From NCBI RefSeq assembly GCF_900103455.1, contig NZ_FNHI01000025.1:62001-126000 (forward strand): a stretch of DNA of 64,000 nt, in the 5' to 3' direction. Of the stretch, positions 16,166-24,594 are shown in pieces; position 1 is the stretch's first letter, and the number at the start of each line of letters is the position of its first letter. This stretch comes from Streptomyces wuyuanensis (lineage in GTDB: Bacteria; Actinomycetota; Actinomycetes; Streptomycetales; Streptomycetaceae). The position numbers and the translations under genes are program-made. Below the pieces are notes generated by a model that saw nothing but the letters and a program-made list of their open reading frames with translations, had not been told where the DNA came from and made no database searches.

Positions 16166-16749
16166 CCGGCGGGCACACCGACGCCGACATCAGCCGGCGG
16201 GTACGCCGCCTCGAGACGCTGCTGGAGGACCGCGGGATCGTGGCCGGCGCGGCGCTCGACGAGACCCTGGACGCCTTCCTGTCGGGAGCCTCCCCGGCGA
16301 ACGGCGCGCGGGTCGTCGCACGAGCCTGGACCGACGCGGACTTCCGCACCCGGCTCCTCGCCGACGGCACCTCCGCCGTCGCCGAACTGGGCCTGTCCGC
16401 CGGCGGGGTCCAGCCGCAGCGGCTGCGCGTCGTCGAGAACACGCCCGACACGCACAACGTCGTGGTCTGCACGCTCTGCTCCTGCTACCCCGTACGCCTC
16501 CTGGGGCCGTCCCCCAGCTGGTACAAGAGCGAGGCGTACCGCTCCCGCGTCGTCCGCGAACCCCGCGCGGTCCTGGAGGAGTTCGGCGTCCGCCTCCCGG
16601 ACGCCACCCGCATCACGGTCTGGGACTCCACCTCCGAGACGCGCTACATGGTCCTCCCGATGCGTCCGTCCGGTACCTCCCACCTCGACGAGCCGGCCCT
16701 CGCCCGCCTGGTCCCGCGCAACGCCCTGATCGGGACGGCGGTGCTCTGA
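16162..16749 (+). CDS. Cobalt-type nitrile hydratase alpha subunit
   Basis: 195 residues. The metal site is VCTLCSC with Cys103, Cys106, Ser107 and Cys108; Thr104 between the first cysteines is the mark of the cobalt enzymes (iron enzymes have Ser). The flanking SWYKSEAYRSRVVREPRAVL segment and VWDSTSETRYMVLPMRP end are typical alpha-chain text. The enzyme hydrates a nitrile (or thiocyanate-like substrate) to the amide. ATG overlaps the beta-C stop by four bases. No separate cobalt-insertion activator gene follows; the next gene is a convergent TPR protein. The physiological substrate is unknown, and no amidase is adjacent. Confidence 0.93.
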   Translation: MTGGHTDADISRRVRRLETLLEDRGIVAGAALDETLDAFLSGASPANGARVVARAWTDADFRTRLLADGTSAVAELGLSAGGVQPQRLRVVENTPDTHNVVVCTLCSCYPVRLLGPSPSWYKSEAYRSRVVREPRAVLEEFGVRLPDATRITVWDSTSETRYMVLPMRPSGTSHLDEPALARLVPRNALIGTAVL

Positions 16750-16853
16750 GCCTCCGGCGCCGACCGGCCGCGGCCCGGCGAGGCCCCGGCCCGGAGCGCG
16801 GTTCCGGCCGGCCACGGCCGCGCGCCGCCAGGAAGCGGCGGGTCCAGCGGTCC

Positions 16854-18548
16854 TCAGGTTCCGGACGGTGACGGCCTGCGCGAACCCGCCGTGGACGACT
16901 CCCCGGGCCGCGCCTCTCCCGACTGCCGCGGCTCTCCCGTTTCCCGTGCTCCTCCCGACTCCCGTGCCTCGCCCGACTCCCGCGCCTCCCGGGAGTCCCG
17001 CTCGCGGGGCCGGGCGGACCCGGAGTCGCGGGGTTGGCGGGAGGCGTCCCCGTCCGGGCGGCGGGACGGGTCGTCGCGGTCCTCCACCGGCTCTTCGTCC
17101 TCCGCCGACTCGTCCTCCGGCGGCAGCTCCTCGTCCGTCCACGGCTCGCCCTCGACGTCGACGGGACCGCCCGGAGGAGGGTTGCCCAGGACCGAGACAG
17201 CGCGCTTCGCACGCGGTACCAGGAGCGGCGAGAAGTACGGGTTGAGGCGCAGCGCCTCCCGCAGGTGCCGCCGGGCCGGGCCGTGCAGGCCGAGTGAGCG
17301 CTCGATCTCGCCCTGGTGGTACAGGGACAGCGCACTGCGGAGCCCCGGCGTCGTCGCGCGCTTCAGATACTTCAGTCCCTCCTGCGCCCGCCCCGCCCGG
17401 TACAGCGCCCACCCCAGCGCGTCCGAGACGTGCGCGCTGCGGTGCCCCCGCTTCCACTCCTGCGCGAGACGCTGCACCGCGGCCTTCGCCAGGCCGTGGT
17501 CCGCCTCGTACCGCGCGAGCGTCAGCTCCTCGCTCACGCCGTACTTCCGGGCCTTCGCGGCCAGCCGGCGGACCTTCTCGTAGTGCGCCCGCGCCTCACC
17601 GGCCATCCCCAGCGACTCGTACAGCTCTCCGGCCTGCAGTGCGTACTCGGGCATCGGCGCCCGTTCGATGGCCGCCCTGTAGTCCCGCAGTGCGTCGTCC
17701 GTGCGGCCGAGCGCCGCCGCGGCCCGTCCGCGCCCCGCCAGGGACGGATGGTGGCCGGGCTCCAGTTGCAGCGCCGTGTCGAAGTACGCCGCCGCCTCCT
17801 TCGGCTCGCCCCGATCCCAGGCCAGCTCGCCGAGCCGGTACTGCGCCGCGGCGCGCTCCGCCTTGCCGCCCGACCGGGACGACGCCTCGTCCGCCAGCGC
17901 CTCGGCGTCCTCGTGGTGCCCGTTGTCGTGGTGGACCCGGGAGCCCCGCATCAGGGTCTGCACGGTGCGGGGGCGCAGCTCCTCCAGCGTGCGCAGGGCC
18001 TTGGCGGCGGCCCCGTACGAGCCGAGCCCGCTGTAGGCGTCGATCAGCACCGGGTACGCGGTCCACTGCTCCGGCGACCGCGCCCGGACGCTCTCGGCCC
18101 AGCGCCTCGCCGTGGCGAAGTCCCGCCGGGCGTTCGCCAGCGCCGCCATTCCCAGCTGGGCGTCCGCGTTGCCCTTCTCGCCCGGCAGCGCCTCCAGCGA
18201 TCGCCGCAGCGCCTTCTCCGCCCGGCGGAAATCCGTACGGTCACCGAGGAGGGCCCCTTGTGCCAGGTAGGCCGAGCCCAGCACCGCCCAGGACAGATGG
18301 TCGCCGGGATTCCCGGCCAGCCGGTGCTCCTGCCCTGCGATCAGCGACGACAGTTCGGCCGCGGACAGGGCCGCACCGGGGCCCTCGGCCAGCACGGTGC
18401 GGGCCGCGGGGCCCGGTGCGGGCGGCGGCGGCCCGTCGTCCCCGCCCGTCCAGACGACCACGATCCCGGTGGCGACCGCCCCGGCGACCAGCGAGGCGAT
18501 CACGGCATTCCTGGCAAGTGGCGCGTATCGCTTCTTCATGGCGATCAC
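16854..18548 (-). CDS. Membrane-anchored tetratricopeptide-repeat protein
   Basis: About 564 residues. An N-terminal helix (NAVIASLVAGAVATGIVVVW) anchors it; most of the rest is TPR-like helical pairs, for example WAVLGSAYLAQGALLGDRTDF, AQYRLGELAWDRGEPKEAAAY and YALQAGELYESLGMAGEAR. After about residue 455 the chain becomes acidic, then a low-complexity tail of repeated R-E-S-G-E-A and related units (DNA 16890-17040). GTG 18548 is preferred over ATG 18539 because GGAGGG lies 9 bases upstream. Such proteins are protein-interaction scaffolds; the partner is unknown. It is divergent from the flavoenzyme gene by 100 bases. Confidence 0.8.
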   Translation of the reverse strand: MIAMKKRYAPLARNAVIASLVAGAVATGIVVVWTGGDDGPPPPAPGPAARTVLAEGPGAALSAAELSSLIAGQEHRLAGNPGDHLSWAVLGSAYLAQGALLGDRTDFRRAEKALRRSLEALPGEKGNADAQLGMAALANARRDFATARRWAESVRARSPEQWTAYPVLIDAYSGLGSYGAAAKALRTLEELRPRTVQTLMRGSRVHHDNGHHEDAEALADEASSRSGGKAERAAAQYRLGELAWDRGEPKEAAAYFDTALQLEPGHHPSLAGRGRAAAALGRTDDALRDYRAAIERAPMPEYALQAGELYESLGMAGEARAHYEKVRRLAAKARKYGVSEELTLARYEADHGLAKAAVQRLAQEWKRGHRSAHVSDALGWALYRAGRAQEGLKYLKRATTPGLRSALSLYHQGEIERSLGLHGPARRHLREALRLNPYFSPLLVPRAKRAVSVLGNPPPGGPVDVEGEPWTDEELPPEDESAEDEEPVEDRDDPSRRPDGDASRQPRDSGSARPRERDSREARESGEARESGGARETGEPRQSGEARPGESSTAGSRRPSPSGT

Positions 18549-18648
18549 TGTGCGCCACCCTCCGCTCCCGCACGAAGTGCACACCCGGCGGAGCGACGCG
18601 GATCGCAGACGGGTTCACACCGATGGCCCCCGGTGCGAATCTGGGATC

Positions 18649-20016
18649 ATGGACGATCTACTCTCCCGGCTCAGCGAGAACCTCCCGCCCGAAGCCCTGA
18701 TCACCGACCCCGACGTCACGGTCTCGTACAGCAACGACATGGCGAGCTTCTGTGACGCGGGCACCCCGGCCGTCGTGGTGCTGCCCCGCACCGTCGAACA
18801 GGTCCAGCACGTCATGCGCACCGCGACCGAGCTGCGCGTCCCCGTCGTGCCGCAAGGAGCCCGCACCGGCCTGTCCGGCGCGGCCAACGCCTCCGACGGC
18901 TGCATCGTCCTCTCCCTGGTCAAGATGGACCGCATCCTGGAGATCAGCCCGGTCGACCGGATCGCCGTGGTGGAGCCCGGTGTCGTCAACGCCGTGCTGT
19001 CGCGCGCCGTCGGCGAGCACGGGCTGTACTACCCGCCGGATCCGTCCAGCTGGGAGATGTGCACCATCGGCGGCAACATCGGCACCGCGTCCGGCGGACT
19101 GTGCTGCGTGAAGTACGGCGTCACCGCCGAGTACGTCCTCGGACTCGAGGTCGTCCTGGCAGACGGCCGGCTCCTCAGCACCGGCCGCCGCACGGCCAAG
19201 GGAGTCGCCGGATACGACCTCACCCGGCTCTTCGTCGGCTCGGAGGGGAGCCTGGGCATCGTTGTCAAAGCCGTGCTCGCACTCCGGCCCAAGCCGCCCC
19301 GGCAGCTCGTACTCGCCGCCGAGTTCCCCTCGGCCGCCACGGCGTGCGACGCCGTCTGCGCGATCATGGAGCGCGGTCACACGCCGTCGCTGCTGGAGAT
19401 CATGGACCGTACGACCATCCGGGCCGTCAACGAGATGGCGCAGATGGGCCTCCCGGACACCACCGAGGCGCTGCTCCTCGCCGCGTTCGACACCCCCGAC
19501 CCCGGCCCGGACCTCGCCGCCGTCGGGGAACTGTGCGCGGCGGCGGGTGCCACCCAGGTCGTCCCCGCCGAGGACGCGGCCGAGTCGGAGCTGCTGCTCC
19601 AGGCCCGCCGGCTGTCGCTGACCGCCCTGGAGGCCGTCAAGACCGCGACGATGATCGACGACGTCTGCGTACCGCGCTCGCAGCTCGCCGCGATGCTCGA
19701 CGGCACCGCGGCCATCGCGGAGAAGTACGACCTCACGATCGGTGTCTGCGCCCACGCGGGGGACGGCAACACCCACCCCGTCGTCTGCTTCGACCACCAC
19801 GACCCCGGCGAATCCGCCCGCGCCCGCGAGTCGTTCGACGAGATCATGGCCCTCGGGCTCGAGCTCGGCGGCACGATCACCGGCGAACACGGCGTGGGCG
19901 TCCTGAAGAAGGAGTGGCTCGCGCGCGAACTCGGCCCGGTGGGAGTGGAGTTGCAGCAGGGCATCAAGAAGACCTTCGACCCGCTCGGCATCCTCAATCC
20001 CGGCAAGTTGTTCTAG
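18649..20016 (+). CDS. FAD-linked oxidase, glycolate oxidase GlcD / D-lactate dehydrogenase type
   Basis: 455 residues from ATG 18649. The FAD-binding PCMH domain shows VVLPRTVEQVQHVMRTA, PQGARTGLSGAANA and IGGNIGTASGGLCCVKYG (pyrophosphate loop and 'G-G-x-I-x-x-N-A/T-G-G'). The C-terminal substrate domain has ICVCAHAGDGNTHP-like text (GVCAHAGDGNTHPVV) and LGGTITGEHGVGVLKKEW, both conserved in GlcD/Dld. It oxidises a 2-hydroxy acid to the 2-keto acid; which one cannot be said. An upstream in-frame extension to 18397 lies within the divergent TPR gene and is rejected. No GlcE or GlcF gene is adjacent. Confidence 0.88.
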   Translation: MDDLLSRLSENLPPEALITDPDVTVSYSNDMASFCDAGTPAVVVLPRTVEQVQHVMRTATELRVPVVPQGARTGLSGAANASDGCIVLSLVKMDRILEISPVDRIAVVEPGVVNAVLSRAVGEHGLYYPPDPSSWEMCTIGGNIGTASGGLCCVKYGVTAEYVLGLEVVLADGRLLSTGRRTAKGVAGYDLTRLFVGSEGSLGIVVKAVLALRPKPPRQLVLAAEFPSAATACDAVCAIMERGHTPSLLEIMDRTTIRAVNEMAQMGLPDTTEALLLAAFDTPDPGPDLAAVGELCAAAGATQVVPAEDAAESELLLQARRLSLTALEAVKTATMIDDVCVPRSQLAAMLDGTAAIAEKYDLTIGVCAHAGDGNTHPVVCFDHHDPGESARARESFDEIMALGLELGGTITGEHGVGVLKKEWLARELGPVGVELQQGIKKTFDPLGILNPGKLF

Positions 20017-20143
20017 TGCCTGATACGGAACTAGGTCCGAAGGACCACAAGGGCCGGGACCGGAGCCGGATGAAAGAGGTACGGCTCCCCACATAGCGTG
20101 ACCGGACGGGAAGAAGGATGAAGAAGCAGGAGAAGGAGGAGTC

Positions 20144-20533
20144 GTGCCCGCACGTCTCGACCACACCATCGTCCACAGCCGCGATCGCTTCGCCGCGGCC
20201 CGTTTCCTCACCGAGCTCCTCGACGCGCCGGAGCCCAAGCCCTTCGGCCCGTTCGCGAGCGTCCCGCTCGCCAACGGCGTCACCCTCGACTACCTCGACG
20301 GGCAGCCGGGCTCGCCGATCGTCTCGCAGCACCTCGCCTTCCTCGTCACCGACGAGGAGTTCGACGAGATCTTCGACCGGATCAAGGAGCGCGAGCTCTC
20401 CTACTGGGCGGACCCGGCGCACGCCGAACCGCAGCGGATCAACCACAACTTCGGCGGCCGCGGGGTCTACATCGACGATCCCGACGGCCATTCCCTCGAG
20501 TTCATCACCCACACCTACGTCCAGTCCCCGTAG
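20144..20533 (+). CDS. VOC (glyoxalase/bleomycin-resistance) superfamily protein
   Basis: 129 residues. RLDHTIVHSRDRFAAARFLTELLDA is the opening beta-alpha-beta unit with a His in the usual metal position; VSQHLAFLVTDEEFDEIFDRI and YIDDPDGHSLEFITHTY form the second unit, with His and Glu candidates for the other ligands. Many such proteins are lyases, isomerases or resistance proteins; the substrate is unknown. GTG 20144 follows GGAGGA with a 3-base gap. It is convergent with ssgG. Confidence 0.87.
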   Translation: MPARLDHTIVHSRDRFAAARFLTELLDAPEPKPFGPFASVPLANGVTLDYLDGQPGSPIVSQHLAFLVTDEEFDEIFDRIKERELSYWADPAHAEPQRINHNFGGRGVYIDDPDGHSLEFITHTYVQSP

Positions 20534-20650
20534 TTCTTGTCGTTCCCGTGGTTCTCGCGCGTCCACGGGCCCGCCCAGGCCCCCGGAACGGGCGCGCCGG
20601 GCCCGTCCGTGCCGGAACCCGCCGGGCCGGCGGTCCCGCGGCCACTCCGG

Positions 20651-21154
20651 CTACGCCTCACCGTCCTTCGTCTCCTCGACGGGCCGGGGGCCGTCGCCGC
20701 CGAGGGCGGCAGAGGGACCGCGTCCGTGCAGGCCGTCCGCCGGGGCGGGCGCGAGCAGCTCCGCCAGCTCGGTCTCGAACCCGAGGTGTTCGGACTCGGT
20801 CCCCGGCGGCACGGCCCGCAGCGTCCGCTCCAGCCACGCCGACACCTGCGAAAAGGGGGCCTCCAGCAGGGCCTCGCCGTCGGGCGAACTCAGCGCTATG
20901 TGGATGACGCTCCGCCCGTCGTCCTTCGTCGGCCAGACCCTGACGTCGCCCTCGCCGCAGGCCCGGAAGACCCCCTCCACCAGGAGTTCACGGGCGAACG
21001 TCCAGTGCACGGGATGCTCGGACCCGATGTGAAAGGTGATGTGCACGGCATACGCGTCATCTCCCCGGTAGGTGAGCCTGGCCGGCACGGGGACACTGCG
21101 CTCCGGCGACAGGACCAGCTTGAGCTCCAGCTCGCGTTCCACCACGGTGTGCAT
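20651..21154 (-). CDS. ssgG: SsgA-like sporulation / cell-division protein, probable SsgG
   Basis: About 167 residues from ATG 21154 behind AGGAAG. The text LELKLVLSPERSVPVPARLTY, YAVHITFHIG, WTFARELLVEG, GDVRVWP and IALSSPDGEALLEAP is the SsgA-like (SALP) signature, found only in morphologically complex actinomycetes. These proteins place septa and control peptidoglycan growth and autolysis during sporulation. The length (longer than SsgB, with an Ala/Gly-rich acidic tail) and its place close to hppD fit SsgG as I recall it for S. coelicolor. The paralogue assignment is therefore less certain than the family. Confidence 0.85.
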   Translation of the reverse strand: MHTVVERELELKLVLSPERSVPVPARLTYRGDDAYAVHITFHIGSEHPVHWTFARELLVEGVFRACGEGDVRVWPTKDDGRSVIHIALSSPDGEALLEAPFSQVSAWLERTLRAVPPGTESEHLGFETELAELLAPAPADGLHGRGPSAALGGDGPRPVEETKDGEA

Positions 21155-21419
21155 GAGACTGCGACTTCCTTTCCCGGTACGGGACCCTGGAGCGGGCCAC
21201 ACAGGGGGAGAGCGCCATCCCCGCCGACTATTACGCGACTTCCGCCACCAACTTCTCAGTCTCCCGGCGCACGGTCCCGGCAGTGCGGCACAGCGTTACC
21301 GGAAAGTGGGCCTTACGCCGGGACGGGCCCGGCGCGGTGCGGCGGTCTGATAGATGTGGACCCTTGAATCGACCCCCTCGATACCCTCGATGTCTTCCAG
21401 GAGATACGGGACCACGGTG

Positions 21420-22982
21420 ATGAGCGCCCCCACCCCGGCAACCGGCGACGGCAGCCCCACGCCTGGCTACTACCCCGATCCGTCCATTCCGGGTTACGTC
21501 CGGTACTGGAACGGCACGGCATGGGTGCCGGGCACGAGCCGTCCGGCGCCCAAGGACGGCGAGACGATGCCGGCGTCCCCGCCCTCGGCACACGCGACCT
21601 TCGCGCCCCCGGCGGCGGTACCGGCCGCCCCGGCCGTACCCGCGGTCGAGGAGACGGGTCCCGTCTTCCTGGACGAGGACCCGGACCCGGCCCCCGGCGG
21701 CCGCCCGGAGCCTTTCTCCGCCTGGCAGGCCGACACCTCGCGCCAGACGGGCTTCGGCGGCGACCGCGACCGCCGCGTCTCCTGGGGCTCCGCGGCCCAG
21801 GACCCGCGCGGCGGAGGGCTGCCGGGCTCCGGTGCGGACGCCTCGGCGCCGGTCGCCGGGCAGGCCTGGGACCAGCCGGGCGCCACGGCACAGGACCCGC
21901 GTACGGGAGGCTCGGCGGGAGCGGACCGCGGCGACGGCAACGGACCCTCGGGAGTCCGGTTCGACCGGGCGGCCGGCAGGGCCGCCCTCGCCGACGGCGC
22001 CCCGGAGCCGGCGGGCACCGGGGCGGACCCGACCGGTGGCGCCCTGCCCGGTGTGCGCAGCGTCGGCGGGCCCGCCGAGGAGCCGGAGCAGCCGGTGGCC
22101 GACGGCACCGTCACGATCCGCGCCCAGCGTCCGCAGCCCGGCACGCCGCCCGCCGAGGGCACCATGACGGTGCGTGCGATGACGCCTTCCCAGCAGCAGC
22201 CCGCCCAGCAGCGTGCGGCACAGGCACAGGCACAGGCGCCCGTCCAGGCGCCGGCGCAGCCGCAGGTTCCCGCCCAGCAGCCGGCGTCGCCCGCGCAGCA
22301 GCCCCAGCAGCCGTCGACCCGGCAGTCGCAGCAGCCGGGGCCGCAGCAGCCGCCCGTGTCCGCGGGGTCGGGCGGCGGGTCCGCCTCCTGGGCACAGCAG
22401 GTCCACCGACTGGCGCAGACGCCGGAGGAAGAGCCGCCGGTCGTCCCCTGGAAGCCACCGGTCAGCGATCCCTTCCTGCTGGCCGCCCAGGCCCAGGCCT
22501 CGGCCCGGCCCGCCGCGCTCGGCAGGCGCTTCGCGGCCCGGCTGATCGACACCGCCGTGCTGGGGGCGCTCGTCGGCGCCGCGACGTACCCGTTCGTGTC
22601 CGCCGCGCTGGCGCACATCGACGAGAAGATCCAGGCGGCGAAGCTGTCCGGGGAGACGGTCACCGTCTGGCTGATCGACGGTACGACCGCCTTCCACCTC
22701 GGGCTCTCGCTCATCACGATGCTCGTGCTCGGCACGCTCTACGAGGCGCTGCCGACCACCAGGTGGGGACGCACCCTCGGCAAGAAGCTGCTGGGGCTCC
22801 AGGTGCGCGACATCGAGTCGCACGAGCCGCCGTCGTTCGTCGCGGCCCTGCTGCGCTGGCTGGTGCACGGCGTCCTCGGCGTGCTCGTCGTCGGCGTCCT
22901 CAACGTGCTGTGGTGCGTCTTCGACCGCCCGTGGCGGCAGTGCTGGCACGACAAGGCGGCGCACACGTTCGTGGCCGGCTGA
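21420..22982 (+). CDS. RDD-family membrane protein with N-terminal DUF2510 motif
   Basis: 520 residues in three parts. Residues about 12-40 (PGYYPDPSIPGYVRYWNGTA) are a DUF2510 tryptophan-containing motif. The middle 300 residues are Pro/Gln/Ala/Gly-rich linker, with a Gln-Pro-Ala section near 255-330. The C-terminal 160 residues are an RDD domain: LGRRFAARLIDTAVLGALVG with the Arg...Asp pair, a membrane hairpin, RWGRTLGKKLLGLQVRD and WHDKAAHTFV with the second conserved Asp. RDD proteins have been linked to small-ion or solute movement but function here is unknown. A second RDD gene follows after 86 bases. Confidence 0.85.
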   Translation: MSAPTPATGDGSPTPGYYPDPSIPGYVRYWNGTAWVPGTSRPAPKDGETMPASPPSAHATFAPPAAVPAAPAVPAVEETGPVFLDEDPDPAPGGRPEPFSAWQADTSRQTGFGGDRDRRVSWGSAAQDPRGGGLPGSGADASAPVAGQAWDQPGATAQDPRTGGSAGADRGDGNGPSGVRFDRAAGRAALADGAPEPAGTGADPTGGALPGVRSVGGPAEEPEQPVADGTVTIRAQRPQPGTPPAEGTMTVRAMTPSQQQPAQQRAAQAQAQAPVQAPAQPQVPAQQPASPAQQPQQPSTRQSQQPGPQQPPVSAGSGGGSASWAQQVHRLAQTPEEEPPVVPWKPPVSDPFLLAAQAQASARPAALGRRFAARLIDTAVLGALVGAATYPFVSAALAHIDEKIQAAKLSGETVTVWLIDGTTAFHLGLSLITMLVLGTLYEALPTTRWGRTLGKKLLGLQVRDIESHEPPSFVAALLRWLVHGVLGVLVVGVLNVLWCVFDRPWRQCWHDKAAHTFVAG

Positions 22983-23068
22983 CGGTCCGTTCGTCCCGTT
23001 GGCCCTGCCGTCCCCCGAACGGCTCGTGAGCCGTTGCGGGGCCCGGCGGGGCGGGGTGCACTGCCCCC

Positions 23069-23866
23069 ATGAGCAACGACCAGCCGCCCGAGGACGACCC
23101 GTTCCGCAAGAGGCCCCAGGAGCCGCAGGGGCCCGTGCCCCCGGGCGGTCCACCGCCGGGCGGGCAGCCTCCTCCCGGTGGTCCTCCGCCGAGTGAGGGG
23201 CCCTACGGTGCGCCGCCGCCGGGCGGCGGCGGTCCCTACGGCACCCCGCCGCCCGGCGGCGGCCCGCACGGGGCTCCACCTCCCGGCGGTCCTCCGCCGC
23301 CCGGGTCCGGCTCGCCCTACGGTGCCCCGCCTCCGCCGTACGATCCGCACGCGTACGGCGGCGACCCCTACGGAGGCGGCGATCCGCTGCACGGGATGCC
23401 CCCGCTCGCCGACTCCGGCAAGCGCATCCTCGCGCGCATCATCGACTGGCTGATCGTCGCCATTCCCCTGCTGATCATCGGCATCCCGTTCGGGATCTAC
23501 AACAGGGTCGCCTCGGGCGACGACTTCGACGACTGGGTGGCGAACAGCAACACCGGCGGACAGTGGGTGTTCCAGCTCATCTCGATCATCGCGTACGTCG
23601 GCTACGACACCCTGATGGTGCGCAAGTCGGGTCAGACGCTGGGCAAGAAGCTCATGAAGATGCGTGTGGCGATGCTCAACGACGGGAGCACGCCCGACAC
23701 CGGCTCGTCCCTGACGCGCGCCGTGGTGCTCTGGCTGCCGCAGCTGATCTGCTGCCCGTGCCTGTGGCCGCTGATCCTGCTGATCCTGATTCTGGTGGAC
23801 AAGCCGTACAAACAGGGTCTGCACGACAAGGCCGCCAAGACGGTGGTGGTGTCAACGGCGCCCTGA
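23069..23866 (+). CDS. RDD-family membrane protein
   Basis: 265 residues. The first 110 are Pro/Gly-rich with units of the type YGAPPPGGG, presumably a disordered cytoplasmic arm. The RDD domain then begins KRILARIIDWLIVAIPLLI, continues through two or three helices and GQTLGKKLMKMRVA, and ends DKPYKQGLHDKAAKTVVV. An unusual CCPCLWPLILLILILV helix carries three cysteines. It is paralogous to the preceding gene in the domain but not in the arm. No good ribosome site precedes ATG. Its last 15 bases overlap the convergent gene at 23852. Confidence 0.87.
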   Translation: MSNDQPPEDDPFRKRPQEPQGPVPPGGPPPGGQPPPGGPPPSEGPYGAPPPGGGGPYGTPPPGGGPHGAPPPGGPPPPGSGSPYGAPPPPYDPHAYGGDPYGGGDPLHGMPPLADSGKRILARIIDWLIVAIPLLIIGIPFGIYNRVASGDDFDDWVANSNTGGQWVFQLISIIAYVGYDTLMVRKSGQTLGKKLMKMRVAMLNDGSTPDTGSSLTRAVVLWLPQLICCPCLWPLILLILILVDKPYKQGLHDKAAKTVVVSTAP

Positions 23867-24166
23867 ATGCTGGCCGACGCGGTGCTCCGCCGTCGCGTGG
23901 GCGACGGGCATCCGGGCGGCGGACTCCGCAGGGAGGGAGCGGTCCTCGATGGCGGCCGCACGGCTTCGACCGGCCGTGCGCGCCGCCTTCGCCCTGTCCG
24001 GCACCGGCACGCTCACGGCGACGAGCAGGCCCAGGGCGAGAGCGGTGACCCCGACGACGGCGACTCCGAGCGCCGTCGTCGCGCGGGAGAGCAGGAGCAT
24101 GGCGACGGTCGAGACGACGACGGTGGCCGAACCGTAGGCGAGCTGTGCGGCAGTCGGACGCGGCAT
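23852..24166 (-). CDS. Small membrane protein of unknown function
   Basis: 104 residues with two probable helices, YGSATVVVSTVAMLLLS and LGVAVVGVTALALGLLVAVS, and a basic/Ala-rich tail. I do not recognise a family. The end overlaps the end of the convergent RDD gene by 15 bases, which is unusual and leaves some doubt about the exact 3' end, although both stop codons are clear. Confidence 0.55.
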   Translation of the reverse strand: MPRPTAAQLAYGSATVVVSTVAMLLLSRATTALGVAVVGVTALALGLLVAVSVPVPDRAKAARTAGRSRAAAIEDRSLPAESAARMPVAHATAEHRVGQHSGRR

Positions 24167-24594
24167 GACGGTTTCCGTCCCTCGAAGGCATCGATGTCGG
24201 TGGTGTGTCGCAGCGAGTCGCCCTGTCCGGGGACCCTACGAGGGTGGATGCCCGAGAGGAACCGGCAGTAAGCGTGACCTAACCCACGGTACCGGTGCAC
24301 TGGGGGCGCATCGAGTCACGTGTCTCAGGAACTGACCGTGCGGATGCGCCTGTTGACCGGACGGCCAGGTCGCGAGAGGGCCGCCGCAGCGGACCCGGCC
24401 GTGAACGCGCGTAGCGCGTCCGTTATCCGGAACTGCACTACTGCATAGTGCAGTTGGCCTGTTCAAGTCAAGGTCTGTTTTTTCTCCGTCAACTCCGGTC
24501 GAATGTCGTCACTTGTGACGCGCTGCCGCGAGCGGATCCACCCCACATTCCTTGGACCCGCGGTACGCCGGCGCGCGGGGGAGGACACCTTCAA
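24167..24594. other. Long upstream region of the M6 protease gene
   Basis: About 430 bases with no convincing gene. It contains TTGACC at 24353 (possible -35), a perfect inverted repeat at 24431-24455, a T-rich run TCTGTTTTTTCTCC near 24474-24487, and a GGGAGG ribosome site before GTG 24595. Its lower GC content than the neighbours suggests a regulated promoter. Confidence 0.55.
24431..24455. promoter_or_regulatory. Perfect inverted repeat, putative operator of the M6 protease gene
   Basis: AACTGCACTA, five bases CTGCA, then TAGTGCAGTT: 10-bp arms without mismatch. It lies 140 bases before the protease start. I do not know the regulator. Confidence 0.55.

Noticed and set aside
15541..20533. 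A biosynthetic gene cluster around nitrile hydratase, oxidase and VOC genes
   Set aside because: There is no synthase, carrier or tailoring set; hppD and ssgG are core genes, and the others are on different transcripts.
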